A stretch of 64,000 bases of DNA from Devosia sp. Lineage in GTDB: Bacteria; Pseudomonadota; Alphaproteobacteria; Rhizobiales; Devosiaceae. The stretch spans positions 1-64,000 of the forward strand of contig NZ_JAQGJV010000051.1 of assembly GCF_028290435.1 (NCBI RefSeq), given 5' to 3'. Numbering within the stretch: position 1 is the stretch's first letter; each line of letters starts with the position of its first letter. Shown piece after piece: positions 46,017-54,814 of this stretch. The translations under genes and the position numbers were made by a program. The notes beneath the pieces were generated by a model, which worked only from the letters and a program-made list of their open reading frames with translations, ran no database searches and was not told where the DNA came from.

Positions 46017-48110
46017 TCAGTCGGCCTTCCTTAGCCACACCGCGGCATCATGAAACGACGCCCCACCAAACGGTGGCGCGGGGGCGGCGCTTGTTAGCGT
46101 GTTGATGCCTTGGCCGCGGCGGTGGGCTTTGTTGGGGTGGAGGCCTTCGGCGACGAGGACGCCGAGCGACATGCCGGTGGAGATGCGGGCGATCAGGTCG
46201 ACGGAGCCGCGAGCGTTGCCGAGGGTAACGTAGTCGCCGTCGGCGATGGCATTGGCTGCCGCGTCGTCGGGGTGGATGAAGACCGAGGGTGGGCCCTCGC
46301 GGCGCTGGCTGCCGGGGGTTTCGTTGAAGGTTGAGTTGAGGAAGCCGCGCGCCGGGCTGGTGGCGAGGCGGAAGGGATGCTCGGGGGTGGCGTTCTCGAT
46401 GATGTCCCAGTGGTCGGCGAAGCGGGGCATGTCGGCCGGGTCGCAGGTCCAGAGATAGCCCTTCTTGTCGGCGGTGCCTTGCCAGTTGGGGGCAAAGCGA
46501 TAGCGCTTGTCGGGCCAGGCGAAGCCGGTGGCGAAGCGGGCAACATCGTCGGGGCGCTCGCGATCGACGAAGCCGACTTTTTCGATGTCGTCGAGATTGC
46601 CGTAATTGGAGCGGCGGAAGGTTTCGGCGACGACGTCGCGGTCGACGGTGCGGAAAATGTCGTCGTCGAGGCCGAGGCGCAAGGCCAGGGCGTTGATGAC
46701 TTCATGGTTGGACCAGGTCTGGCCGGGGCGTTCGATGACCTTTGGGCCGTAGAGCACGCGGGTGTGGCCGCCACGGGTGTAATAATCGTTGTGTTCAAGG
46801 AACATGGTGGCGGGCAGGACGATATCGGCCATTTCGGCCGTTTCGGTCATGAACTGCTCGTGGACGACGAGGAACAGGTCCTCGCGGGCGAAGCCTTGAC
46901 GGGTCAGGTTCTGGTTGGGGGCGACGCTGGCGGGATTGGTGTTTTGCACGATCATCGCCTTGACCGGGCCGCCATGCTTGAGGGCCTTGGCGTCGCCGGT
47001 CAGGATGGGGCCGATCTCGGACATGTCGAGTTCGCGCGGCGCGCCCTTTTGCAGGTGGGGGCCAGTGATGCGGGATTTGTCTAGCGCCCAGGTGCCGGAA
47101 TTGGAATGGAAAGCGCCACCGCCGCGATGCTGCCAGGCGCCGGTCATGGCGGGGATGCTCAGCGCCGCATGCATGGCGGTGGCGCCGTTGCGCTGGCGGG
47201 TAAAGCCATAGCCAAGGCGGAAATAGGTGCGCGGCGTGGTGCCGACGAGGCGGGCGAAGGTTTCGATTTCGATTGTGGTGAGGCCCGTGATGGCGGCGGC
47301 CCATTCTGGGGTTTTGGTCGCCAGATGGGCTTCGAAGTCGGTGCCGAAATCGGTGTATTTTTCCATGTAGGCGCGGTCGGCCAGATTATCGCGTAGCAGC
47401 ACGTGCATGACGGCGACGGCGAGCGCGCCATCGGTGCCGGGGCGCAGGATGAGGCCGAGATCGGCCTGGGCCATGGTGGCGGTGCGGTAGATGTCGATGA
47501 CGACGATCTTGGCGCTGCGCTCCTTTTTGGCGCGCATGGCGTGGGTCATGACGTTGACCTGGGTGTGCACGGCATTGGTGCCCCAGATGACGACGCAGTC
47601 GCTTTCGGCCATCTGTTCGGGATTGACGCCGCCGAGCATGCCGGTGCCGGCGATGTAGCCGGGCCATGACGTGCCGGTGCAGATGGTGTCGTATTGGTTG
47701 GAATAGCCTTTAGCGGCGCGCAGGCGATCGATGCCGTCGCGGTGCACGTGGCCCATGGTGCCGGCGTAGTAGTAGGGCCAGATGGCTTCGGCGCCGTGTT
47801 CGGCTTCGATGGCGGTGAAGCGGGCGGCGATCTCGTCGAGGGCGTCGTCCCATGAGATGGGGGCCCACTGCCCTGCCCCTTTGGGGCCGATGCGGCGGAG
47901 CGGCTGGGTCAGGCGGTCTGGGTGGTGAACGCGCTCGGCGTAGCGGGCGACTTTTTCGCAGATGACGCCGGCGGTGTAGGGATCGTCCTTGGCGCCACGG
48001 ACGCGGCCGATGGTGTGGTTGTCGATGATTTCAACATCGAGGGCACAGGCCGACGGGCAATCGTGCGGACAGACCGAACGGGCGATGCGGGCGACGACGG
48101 GCTTGTTCAT
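46017..48110 (-). CDS. Molybdopterin-dependent oxidoreductase
   Basis: The 697-residue product is a DMSO-reductase-family catalytic subunit. The N-terminus has a [4Fe-4S] site (C14, C18, C22 in CPHDCPSAC and C51 in GVICEK). Next come the molybdopterin domains with SWDDALDEIA, VIWGTNAVHTQVN and LILRPGTDGALA, and a C-terminal cofactor-binding domain (VFIHPDDAAANAIADGDYVTL). There is no twin-arginine signal, so it is cytoplasmic. No partner electron-transfer subunit is adjacent. The substrate is unknown. Confidence 0.9.
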   Translation of the reverse strand: MNKPVVARIARSVCPHDCPSACALDVEIIDNHTIGRVRGAKDDPYTAGVICEKVARYAERVHHPDRLTQPLRRIGPKGAGQWAPISWDDALDEIAARFTAIEAEHGAEAIWPYYYAGTMGHVHRDGIDRLRAAKGYSNQYDTICTGTSWPGYIAGTGMLGGVNPEQMAESDCVVIWGTNAVHTQVNVMTHAMRAKKERSAKIVVIDIYRTATMAQADLGLILRPGTDGALAVAVMHVLLRDNLADRAYMEKYTDFGTDFEAHLATKTPEWAAAITGLTTIEIETFARLVGTTPRTYFRLGYGFTRQRNGATAMHAALSIPAMTGAWQHRGGGAFHSNSGTWALDKSRITGPHLQKGAPRELDMSEIGPILTGDAKALKHGGPVKAMIVQNTNPASVAPNQNLTRQGFAREDLFLVVHEQFMTETAEMADIVLPATMFLEHNDYYTRGGHTRVLYGPKVIERPGQTWSNHEVINALALRLGLDDDIFRTVDRDVVAETFRRSNYGNLDDIEKVGFVDRERPDDVARFATGFAWPDKRYRFAPNWQGTADKKGYLWTCDPADMPRFADHWDIIENATPEHPFRLATSPARGFLNSTFNETPGSQRREGPPSVFIHPDDAAANAIADGDYVTLGNARGSVDLIARISTGMSLGVLVAEGLHPNKAHRRGQGINTLTSAAPAPPFGGASFHDAAVWLRKAD

Positions 48111-48238
48111 GGGCGGCGGCTCGGGGCTTGCTGTGGGGGCAAGGTACGCGAGGGCGGTCAGGGGGTAAATGTGATTGTGGTGATGGGTGGGATGAAGAGG
48201 AGTGATGGGCCGGGCTTATCGACAGATCGGGGCTAAAC

Positions 48239-48369
48239 GGTCACCCCCTCCCAGCCTCCCCCATCAAGGGGGAGGTGTCTGCCGGTGGGTTGAACTGGAT
48301 CGAGTCCAAAGAGTGGAGAGACACCTCCCCCTTGATGGGGGAGGCTGGGAGGGGGTGGGCAGGCGGTGA
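48239..48369. repeat. Palindromic intergenic repeat, family A (longest, near-perfect element)
   Basis: The left arm (48239-48279) and right arm (48319-48369) are inverted copies of GGTCACCCCCTCCCAGCCTC CCCC..AAGGGGGAGGTGTCT, with about 40 bp between. Each arm itself contains a smaller CCTCCCCC/GGGGGAGG hairpin. Confidence 0.88.
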
Positions 48370-48377
48370 CCGATGGG

Positions 48378-49001
48378 CTAAAGCGCGAAAGCCTTCGTTG
48401 CCGTCTCGGCATTCCGCCGGGCCCGATTGGCCGCGTGCTTGGCCAATGCGGCCGCGCCCGAGTGGAACTGCGAGAAGGTGACCTTCTGGCGGTCGTGGGT
48501 CGCGACGGTGATGCCGCGCCAGTTGGGGCGGACGGAGCGGACGTCGGACCAGGCAATGGTGGTGGTCTTGCCGAAGGCGTTTTGGCGTTCGAGGGCGGAG
48601 TTGTTCCAGCGCACTTTTACGAAGAGGCCGCCAAGCCCGATGGAGACCGCGCCGGAGCCGAGGCTGATCGAGGCGATGAAAGCGGCGATCATCTGGGTGG
48701 GCGGGACGACACGGGTGCCGCCGATAACGATGACGGCGGACATCAGCACGATGGCAAGGGCAGCGGCGCCATAGCAGGCGAAATATTCGACCATGGAGGG
48801 GCGCAATTCGGCCCAGCCCTCGACCTGGATGGCCTCTTCGGACTGCACGATGCGCAGCGCCAGAAAGGCCGCATAGGCGAAGGCGACAACGCCGGCAGCG
48901 CGTGCCAGAGGCAGAGTTTCAAGGCCCGGAATGTGTTTGAGAATGAGAAGGGAAACGATCACGATCAGTGGCACAGCCACTTCCTGCCAGCGCAAGGGCA
49001 C
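48378..49001 (-). CDS. Four-helix membrane protein with C-terminal PH-like domain
   Basis: The 207-residue product has four hydrophobic segments (VAVPLIVIVSLLILKHI, AAGVVAFAYAAFLAL, AAALAIVLMSAVIVIGG, MIAAFIASISLGSGAVSIGL). A cytosolic beta-rich tail follows (FGKTTTIAWSDVRSVRPNWRGITVATHDRQKVTFSQF) resembling bacterial PH domains, which read as surface-exposed strands ended by a helix. The start is GTG at 49001, because GGAGAG lies seven bases before it; GTG at 49040 would add 13 residues without such a site. Function unknown. Confidence 0.7.
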   Translation of the reverse strand: MPLRWQEVAVPLIVIVSLLILKHIPGLETLPLARAAGVVAFAYAAFLALRIVQSEEAIQVEGWAELRPSMVEYFACYGAAALAIVLMSAVIVIGGTRVVPPTQMIAAFIASISLGSGAVSIGLGGLFVKVRWNNSALERQNAFGKTTTIAWSDVRSVRPNWRGITVATHDRQKVTFSQFHSGAAALAKHAANRARRNAETATKAFAL

Positions 49002-49228
49002 TATCTGCTCTCCAAAAATGAGGGCCGGTGACGCGAACACGGCATTCCAATGGACTGGAGGCTAACAAACTTTTTGAATCGGCCTACTAACATTTTCGGG
49101 AGCAGCGCAGATGGCGCGGAACCCGTACTTTTTTGTCACACCTTGGTGGCTCAGGTTTTGAATCAACTGGCTCGCGCAGTGATTCAACTGCCGCCGGAGT
49201 TGAATCCGACGGCCGCGCTAAGTCATTG

Positions 49229-49543
49229 TCAGGAAAACAGTTTTAGGCCCGCAATACCGGCAATGATCAGACCGATCGACACCAAGCGGGCCACGGTGGC
49301 GGCATCGCCGAACAGCATCATGCCGAGGATGGCGGTGCCGACTGTGCCGATGCCGGTCCAGACGGCGTAGCCGGTGCCGACGGGCAGGTCGCGCAGGGCG
49401 ATGCCGAGCAGCACCACGCTGATGATCATGGCACCGACGGTCAGGACGGTGGGGGTAAGGCGGGTAAAGCCGTCGGTATATTTGAGGCCGATCGCCCAGC
49501 CCATTTCAAACAGGCCGGCGATAACGAGATAGACCCAGGCCAT
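49229..49543 (-). CDS. gdx: SMR-family guanidinium exporter (SugE/Gdx)
   Basis: The 104-residue product has four membrane helices and the SMR core: [22 protein letters not shown] with the central Glu (E13), [20 protein letters not shown] and a last helix [15 protein letters not shown]. It matches the SugE/Gdx subgroup, which exports guanidinium in exchange for protons. A two-hairpin guanidine-II riboswitch precedes it, which strongly supports that substrate. The start is ATG at 49543 after ACGGAGCAATCC. Confidence 0.92.
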   Translation of the reverse strand: MAWVYLVIAGLFEMGWAIGLKYTDGFTRLTPTVLTVGAMIISVVLLGIALRDLPVGTGYAVWTGIGTVGTAILGMMLFGDAATVARLVSIGLIIAGIAGLKLFS

Positions 49544-49560
49544 TGGATTGCTCCGTGGTT

Positions 49561-49604
49561 TCGGGTCGTCCCGAGGAAAAGATGAAAGTGCCTGGCCGTC
49601 CAGA
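49561..49604 (-). ncRNA. Guanidine-II (mini-ykkC) riboswitch
   Basis: On the complement two short hairpins follow each other: CTGG-ACGG-CCAG (49603-49592) and CGGG-ACGA-CCCG (49573-49562), with 18 bases between. Paired stem-loops with ACGR loops are the defining feature of this class. The second hairpin ends 18 bases before the gdx start, with the ribosome-binding site in between. Guanidine binding is expected to join the two loops and expose that site, raising Gdx synthesis. Confidence 0.88.
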
Positions 49605-49752
49605 CAGGTGCTAGATAGTCGCCATCGGGCCCATTGTGAAGAGGCGGCGAGGACCAGCAGATGGTCCCTGTTCGCATGACCGCGCGACCCCGGCAGCTTG
49701 ACCGGGACGGGAGGAGCCGCAATGAATGGCCATAGAACGAGGGGGTAACGCC

Positions 49753-50151
49753 ATGGATGCGGCGGTGGCGGCAGTATTGGACGGATATCCGATTGCAACG
49801 CGGGAACGGCTGCTGCGGTTGCGGGAGCTGATCATTGAGACGGCGGCCAGTACGGCTGGTGTCGGGGCGCTGGAGGAGACGCTGAAATGGGGTCAGGTGA
49901 GTTACCTGACGCCGCAGAGCGGCAGCGGGACGACGGTGCGGATCGATGTGGACAAGGCGAGCGGTCAGCCGGCGATTTATGTGAACTGCCAGACCAATCT
50001 GGTGGATGAGTATCGGCAGATTTATCCCGAGGCGTTCGCGTATCAGGGAACGCGGGCGGTGGTGATTGGGGATGCGCCGGACGAGGCGGCGTTGCGGCAT
50101 GTGATTGCGCAGGCGCTGACGTATCATTTGCGCAAGAAGCGGGTGGTGTGA
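49753..50151 (+). CDS. DUF1801 domain protein
   Basis: The 132-residue product has [50 protein letters not shown] and [11 protein letters not shown], the DUF1801 pattern (a small alpha/beta fold related to YdhG). Function unknown. GGGGGTAACGCC precedes the ATG at 49753; the in-frame ATG at 49726 lacks a site. Its TGA shares one base with the next gene (TGATG). Confidence 0.82.
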   Translation: MDAAVAAVLDGYPIATRERLLRLRELIIETAASTAGVGALEETLKWGQVSYLTPQSGSGTTVRIDVDKASGQPAIYVNCQTNLVDEYRQIYPEAFAYQGTRAVVIGDAPDEAALRHVIAQALTYHLRKKRVV

Positions 50152-50486
50152 TGGCTGAGGTCGAGGGGAGTTGCCATTGCGGCGCGGTGCATTTTACGGC
50201 GGCCTATGCGCCGACCGATATCAACGATTGCCAATGTGATCATTGCCAGAAGCGCGGCGTGCTGTGGGCATATTACACGCCTAAGGACGTGACGGTGACG
50301 GGCGCCGGCTCCAGCTATGTGTGGGGCCACGAGCATACCCGTTTCCACTTTTGCACGGTGTGCGGATGCACGACGCATTGGACGGCGGTGGACCCGAAGC
50401 GGGATCGCATGGCCATCAATGCAAGGTTATTGCCGCGCGAGGCGGTGGCCGGGGCGAGTGTGAGGAAGTCGCCCGGGCCACGGTGA
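50151..50486 (+). CDS. GFA (glutathione-dependent formaldehyde-activating enzyme-like) zinc protein
   Basis: The 111-residue product has the GFA/CENP-V zinc-binding set: SCHCGAV near the N-terminus, CQCDHCQKRG, and HFCTVCGCTTHW. Members bind glutathione or small thiols; most are uncharacterised. It is translationally coupled to the DUF1801 gene. Confidence 0.88.
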   Translation: MAEVEGSCHCGAVHFTAAYAPTDINDCQCDHCQKRGVLWAYYTPKDVTVTGAGSSYVWGHEHTRFHFCTVCGCTTHWTAVDPKRDRMAINARLLPREAVAGASVRKSPGPR

Positions 50487-50494
50487 GCCGAGGA

Positions 50495-50863
50495 CTATGT
50501 TCGCCCGTAGGCGGCGAGCAGATCGCTGACCAGGATGCCGTTGATACGCATGCCGGTCAGGTCGGCGTCGTTGATCGAGGCATTGACCAGTGAGACGCCG
50601 GCGAAAGTGGCGTTGGACAGGTTGGCGTCCGTTACCACGATGCCGGAGAGATTGACGTTATTGAACGTCGCGCCGGCCAGATTGACGTCATCGAATACGG
50701 CATCGCCGAGGTTGGTATCGGTGAATGCCGCCCTCGTCAGCAGAGCGTGGAACCGGGCTTCGGTGAGGTTGACTGCGTCGAAGTTGGAGCCGGTCATGTC
50801 AGCGCGGCGGTAGTGGGTGTCGCGCAGGACCTGGCCGTCGAAAGGGGTGGCGTTCTCGCTCAT
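50495..50863 (-). CDS. Pentapeptide-repeat protein
   Basis: The 122-residue product has about ten A(D/N)LxX-type units in a row, for example ADMTG, SNFDA, VNLTE, ARFHA, AAFTD, TNLGD, AVFDD, VNLAG, ATFNN, VNLSG, ANLSN, ATFAG and ADLTG, forming a right-handed quadrilateral helix. Some such proteins mimic DNA and protect gyrase (Qnr-like), but this one lacks distinctive loops and its target is unknown. GGAGGATCACTG precedes the ATG at 50863. Confidence 0.9.
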   Translation of the reverse strand: MSENATPFDGQVLRDTHYRRADMTGSNFDAVNLTEARFHALLTRAAFTDTNLGDAVFDDVNLAGATFNNVNLSGIVVTDANLSNATFAGVSLVNASINDADLTGMRINGILVSDLLAAYGRT

Positions 50864-50932
50864 CAGTGATCCTCCAGAATGGCCAAGGCGATTAGCGATG
50901 GCCATTCTGGTCGGTTGTCCGGCTGATGGCAA

Positions 50933-52912
50933 CTAGACCTGCGGCTTGCGCTTGGCCTTGTGGTCCTTGGGCTTGAAGACCTTTTCCTTTTTCGGCGGGG
51001 CACCGGCAGCTTTGTCGGCGCTCCACTTTGGCTTGCCCTTGTCCTTGCTCGGCGGGGCCTTGGTCACCTTGGGGGGACGGGGCTTGTCGAAGTCGGGCTT
51101 GGGCGCACGCGGAGCTGCCGTTTCGGCGGCGGGGTTCCAGGCGCCAGTGGCGGGGGCAGCAAAATCGTCAGGCTGCAGGCCGCCCGAGCCGTAGCGGGAC
51201 TGACGATCGGCACGCTCTGGGCGTGGCGCGGACGGATCAAACCGCTCGATCGGACCTTCAGGGCGACGCTGGGCGGCCGGTGGGCGCGTGCGGCCTTCGG
51301 TGCGTTCGCCGGGGCCATCGATGGCGGTGATGAAGACGCCGCGTTCGCCGGAGCCATTCTTTTCAACGCTCTTGGCGAAGGCATCGGCCTTGCCGGCGGC
51401 GACTTCGAAGTGGCTTTCGGTATCGAAGATGCGGATCGAGCCGATGGCGACCTTGGTGACGTTGCCGGCCTTGCACAGCATGGGAAGGAGCCAGCGGGGT
51501 TCGGCCTTGTGCTTGCGGCCAACGGAGACCTTGAACCAGGTGCCGCCTTCGAATTTTTCACGGACGCGGGGATCGCTGTCGCCGGGCTTGCCGGGCTGAG
51601 CGTTTTCGGTGACTTCCTCGGGGGTTGGACGGGCGGCGAGCTGTTGGCGGAGGTAGGCCGCGGCGATGGCTTCCGGGGTGTAGCGCGACAGCAGTTCGGC
51701 GACGAAGGGTGCCTCCTCTTCGCCGATGGCGGCAGTCAGGGCGACGTCAGTCAGGATGGATTCGCGGTAGCGGGCATCGATATCGGCGCTGGTCGGGGGC
51801 GCCATATTGGTGACGTCGAGCTTGGCGAGCTTGAGGGTGCGCTGGACCGCGTTGCGGCGGTGCATTGGCACTATCAGAACGCAGGTGCCCTTGCGCCCTG
51901 CCCGGCCAGTGCGGCCCGAACGATGCAGGAGGGTATCGGGATTGGTGGGCATGTCGGCGTGGATGACGAGATCGAGATTGGGCAGATCGATACCGCGGGC
52001 AGCCACGTCGGTGGCGACGCAGATGCGGGCGCGACCATCGCGCATGGACTGTAGCGCGTTGGTGCGCTCGGCCTGGCTGAGTTCGCCCGAGAGGGTGACG
52101 ACGTCGAAGCCACGATTGTGCAGGCGCGAGGAGAGGTGTTTGACGCCTTCACGGGTCGAGGCGAAGACCAGGGTATTGGCGCTATCGAAATAGAGCAACG
52201 TGTTGATGATGGCGTTTTCGCGCTCGGCGGCGGGAACCAGCATCAGCTTGTAGTCGATGTCGGCATGCTGTTCGGCCGAGTTGGTGGCCGAGATGCGCAG
52301 GGCGTCGTTCTGGAAGGTTTTCGCCAGTTGGGCGATCTGCTTGGGAACGGTCGCGGAAAACAGCAGGGTGCGGCGATCTTCGGGGGCGGCGTCGAGGATG
52401 AATTCGAGGTCTTCGCGGAAGCCGAGGTCGAGCATTTCGTCGGCTTCGTCAAGGACGACAGCGCGCAGGGCGGACATGTCGAGCACGCCCTTGGTGATGT
52501 GATCGCGCAGACGGCCGGGCGTGCCGACGACGATGTGGGCACCGCGTTCGAGAGCACGGCGCTCGGTGCGCATATCCATGCCGCCAACGCAGGACGCGGT
52601 CTTGGCGCCGGCTTCGGCATAGAGCCAATCGAGTTCGCGCTGAACCTGGAGCGCCAGTTCGCGGGTGGGCGCGATGATCAACGCAAGGGGGGCGCCGAGT
52701 TCGGTGAAGCGTTCAGCGTCGCCCAGCAGCGTCGGGGCGATGGCCATGCCGAAGGCGACGGTCTTGCCGGAGCCGGTCTGGGCGGAAACGAGCAGATCGC
52801 GGCCAGCGGCGTCATCGGCGATGACAGCGTCCTGCACGGCGGTCAGGGTTTCATACCCCTTGGCGGCAAGGGCGCGGGCGAGTGGGGCGATGATAGTGTC
52901 GGGAAGTGACAA
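50933..52912 (-). CDS. DEAD-box RNA helicase
   Basis: The 659-residue product has all DEAD-box motifs: SAQTGSGKT (I), PTRELALQVQ (Ia), VVLDEADEMLD (II), LFSATVP (III), ATDVAARGIDLPNLDLVIHADMP (V) and HRSGRTGRAGRKG (VI). A DbpA/CsdA-like RNA-binding domain follows (FKVSVGRKHKAEPRWLLPMLCKAG), then a long basic Pro/Lys/Arg-rich tail. It probably works in ribosome assembly or cold adaptation. The likely start is TTG at 52912 (SLPDTIIAPLARALAAKGYETLT); a start at 53014 would include repeat-like intergenic sequence, so the start is uncertain. Confidence 0.9.
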   Translation of the reverse strand: MSLPDTIIAPLARALAAKGYETLTAVQDAVIADDAAGRDLLVSAQTGSGKTVAFGMAIAPTLLGDAERFTELGAPLALIIAPTRELALQVQRELDWLYAEAGAKTASCVGGMDMRTERRALERGAHIVVGTPGRLRDHITKGVLDMSALRAVVLDEADEMLDLGFREDLEFILDAAPEDRRTLLFSATVPKQIAQLAKTFQNDALRISATNSAEQHADIDYKLMLVPAAERENAIINTLLYFDSANTLVFASTREGVKHLSSRLHNRGFDVVTLSGELSQAERTNALQSMRDGRARICVATDVAARGIDLPNLDLVIHADMPTNPDTLLHRSGRTGRAGRKGTCVLIVPMHRRNAVQRTLKLAKLDVTNMAPPTSADIDARYRESILTDVALTAAIGEEEAPFVAELLSRYTPEAIAAAYLRQQLAARPTPEEVTENAQPGKPGDSDPRVREKFEGGTWFKVSVGRKHKAEPRWLLPMLCKAGNVTKVAIGSIRIFDTESHFEVAAGKADAFAKSVEKNGSGERGVFITAIDGPGERTEGRTRPPAAQRRPEGPIERFDPSAPRPERADRQSRYGSGGLQPDDFAAPATGAWNPAAETAAPRAPKPDFDKPRPPKVTKAPPSKDKGKPKWSADKAAGAPPKKEKVFKPKDHKAKRKPQV

Positions 52913-53016
52913 TGCAGTTCTTTCAGGTGGGGTGAGAACCCCTACCCGGCCCTCCCCTTTGTCGTCGGGAGGCAGCGAAGGAGCTCTGGATTGGGTGCAG
53001 TATAGCACAAACAAGC

Positions 53017-53041
53017 AAAAAGGCCGCCCGGCGGGCGGCCT
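53017..53041 (-). terminator. Terminator after the tautomerase gene
   Basis: AGGCCGCCC-GCC-GGGCGGCCT on the complement, followed by TTTTGCTTGTTTG. It ends the ndk-tautomerase unit. Confidence 0.9.
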
Positions 53042-53065
53042 TCCAAATTCAGCAGGTGAAATTAG

Positions 53066-53272
53066 TCAGGCCTTGGGCTGCTTCCGCAATTCGGCGATGG
53101 ACTTGCCCTTGTGGCCCCAGTTTTCCAACGGCACTTCATCGATGACGACGAAGGTGCTGTCGGGGTTCTTGCCGAGCACCTTGACCAGCACGTCAGTGAT
53201 GCCGGCGATCACGTCCGACTTCTGCTGGGCGGTGACGTTGTCATCGAGGATGCGAACGTTGACGTAGGGCAT
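53066..53272 (-). CDS. 4-oxalocrotonate tautomerase-family protein
   Basis: The 68-residue product starts MPYVNVRILDDNVTAQQKSDVIAGITDVLVKVLGKNPDSTFVVIDEVPLENWG. Pro2 becomes the N-terminal catalytic base after Met removal. The VIDEVPLENWG stretch is typical of the family, but the substrate is unknown. It starts 2 bp after the ndk stop and shares its transcript. Confidence 0.9.
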   Translation of the reverse strand: MPYVNVRILDDNVTAQQKSDVIAGITDVLVKVLGKNPDSTFVVIDEVPLENWGHKGKSIAELRKQPKA

Positions 53273-53274
53273 GA

Positions 53275-53697
53275 TCAGCCGACGATTTCGGCGTCGGTGA
53301 AGAAGAACTTGATCTCTTCGGCAGCGGTCTCGGGAGCGTCCGAACCGTGAACCGAGTTTTCGCCGATCGAGAGGGCGAATTCCTTGCGGATGGTGCCGTC
53401 AGCGGCGTTGGCCGGGTTGGTAGCGCCCATGACTTCGCGGTTCTTGAGAATGGCGTTTTCGCCTTCCAGGACCTGAACGACAACCGGCGAGGCGATCATC
53501 TGCTCGACCAGTTCGCCGAAGAAGGGGCGATCCTTATGGACGGCATAGAAGCCTTCGGCCTGAGCGCGGGTCATGTGGATTTTCTTGAGCGCGACGGGGC
53601 GCAGACCGGCTTCCTCGAACTTGGCGAGAACCTTGCCGATCAGATTGCGGCGGACGACGTCGGGCTTCAGAATGGAAAAGGTGCGTTCGAGAGCCAT
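53275..53697 (-). CDS. ndk: Nucleoside diphosphate kinase
   Basis: The 140-residue product exchanges phosphate between nucleoside di- and triphosphates. [18 protein letters not shown] opens the protein and the phosphorylated histidine is H117 in NSVHGSDA. Length and spacing are typical. The GC content is a little lower and the codons optimised, as for an abundant enzyme. Confidence 0.96.
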   Translation of the reverse strand: MALERTFSILKPDVVRRNLIGKVLAKFEEAGLRPVALKKIHMTRAQAEGFYAVHKDRPFFGELVEQMIASPVVVQVLEGENAILKNREVMGATNPANAADGTIRKEFALSIGENSVHGSDAPETAAEEIKFFFTDAEIVG

Positions 53698-53855
53698 TGA
53701 AACTGGTCCTTGATTTTGGATTGATTTTTGTAAGGGTCGCGCCTTGTAGCGTCAGAGTTTGACAGAGGCAAGACTGGTGGATCGCATGGCTCACCGGCAT
53801 AGGCCGCTAAAATTGTGTTCAACAGCGGTCTTGCCAAAATCGCGCGGGCAATGGG

Positions 53856-54710
53856 ATGGCTGTCTCCATTGTCCGGTTTTCAATGGTCGAGTCTTTTCAT
53901 GAGCGATATTTCAAGCGCCTTTCCGACGCGGCCCCTGATGGTGGCGAAAAGCGGCATCGGATCGGCAAGGCCACTGTGGTGCTGGCGCTGTTCATGTTTG
54001 CGTTGGTGGTCGGTGGGGCCATCTGGGTTGGGCCCAATCTGGTGCGCGATTTCATTATCCAGGCCGACCCCGTGGAAGTGCCGGAGGCCGATATTCGCAA
54101 TGGCGAGTGCTCGACCTATCGCGGCTTCATGGAAAGCTGTGGCGCCGATATTTCTTATGAGATCAAGGGCAAGCACTTCGAGGCGTCACTGCATTATCTG
54201 TTTCTCGATCCGTCCAATGGGGACTATCAGGTCAGCGTCGTGCGCTCGGCCAGCCATCCGAGCATGGCCACGCTCAGCCTGGGGCTCGACATGCTGTGGA
54301 ATCGCGCCATCGTGGCGGCGGCCATCGGCGCCGGCTTCCTGGCATTGGGGCTGGGGCTGTTGAACAAGGCGCGACGCGATTCTCGTTTTGCGCGGACGCT
54401 GAGGGTGCCGGTGCAACTGGTGCCGGTGCCGGCGACAGTCGCCATTGCGCGCAAGCTGTTCTTCGGGCTGATGGGCACGACCTACACGGTCAAATACACG
54501 CTGGATGGTAAAAAGTACCAGGACGCCCATAGTGGGTTCAAGCGGGGCGAGCGGCCGTTCGTGCTGGGGATGAATGGCAAGAAGAGCGTGCTGTTGGGGG
54601 CCGTGCCCAGGCAGGGTGGGATGATGATCCTGCTGGATGCGGCGCTGGAGCGAGTCGAGTTCACGACCGCGGAACGGCAGGCGTTGGGCGCGGCGGTCAA
54701 CGCGGCTTGA
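53856..54710 (+). CDS. Hypothetical two-helix membrane protein
   Basis: The 284-residue product has a cytosolic N-terminus, a first membrane helix (ATVVLALFMFALVVGGAIWV), and a periplasmic part of about 90 residues with two cysteines (NGECSTYRGFMESCGADI). A second helix (AIVAAAIGAGFLALGLGLL) leads to a cytosolic beta-rich tail (TYTVKYTLDGKKYQD, GERPFVLGMNGKKSVLLGAV). No family is recognised. ATG at 53883 (MVESFHERYF) is an alternative start. Confidence 0.7.
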   Translation: MAVSIVRFSMVESFHERYFKRLSDAAPDGGEKRHRIGKATVVLALFMFALVVGGAIWVGPNLVRDFIIQADPVEVPEADIRNGECSTYRGFMESCGADISYEIKGKHFEASLHYLFLDPSNGDYQVSVVRSASHPSMATLSLGLDMLWNRAIVAAAIGAGFLALGLGLLNKARRDSRFARTLRVPVQLVPVPATVAIARKLFFGLMGTTYTVKYTLDGKKYQDAHSGFKRGERPFVLGMNGKKSVLLGAVPRQGGMMILLDAALERVEFTTAERQALGAAVNAA

Positions 54711-54814
54711 ATTTGCCGCCCTGCCCCGCCGGCGCGCATCTTGAGCAATGCGCCGGCTGGCAAATGAACCGCCCCTGAAAAGCATGCTAGGCATAAACGA
54801 AATGGAGGGCGGTT

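Noticed and set aside
46017-48110. Formate dehydrogenase alpha subunit
   Set aside because: There is no adjacent electron-transfer or accessory subunit, and the sequence lacks the selenocysteine/cysteine-histidine context of formate dehydrogenases; only the broader family is safe.
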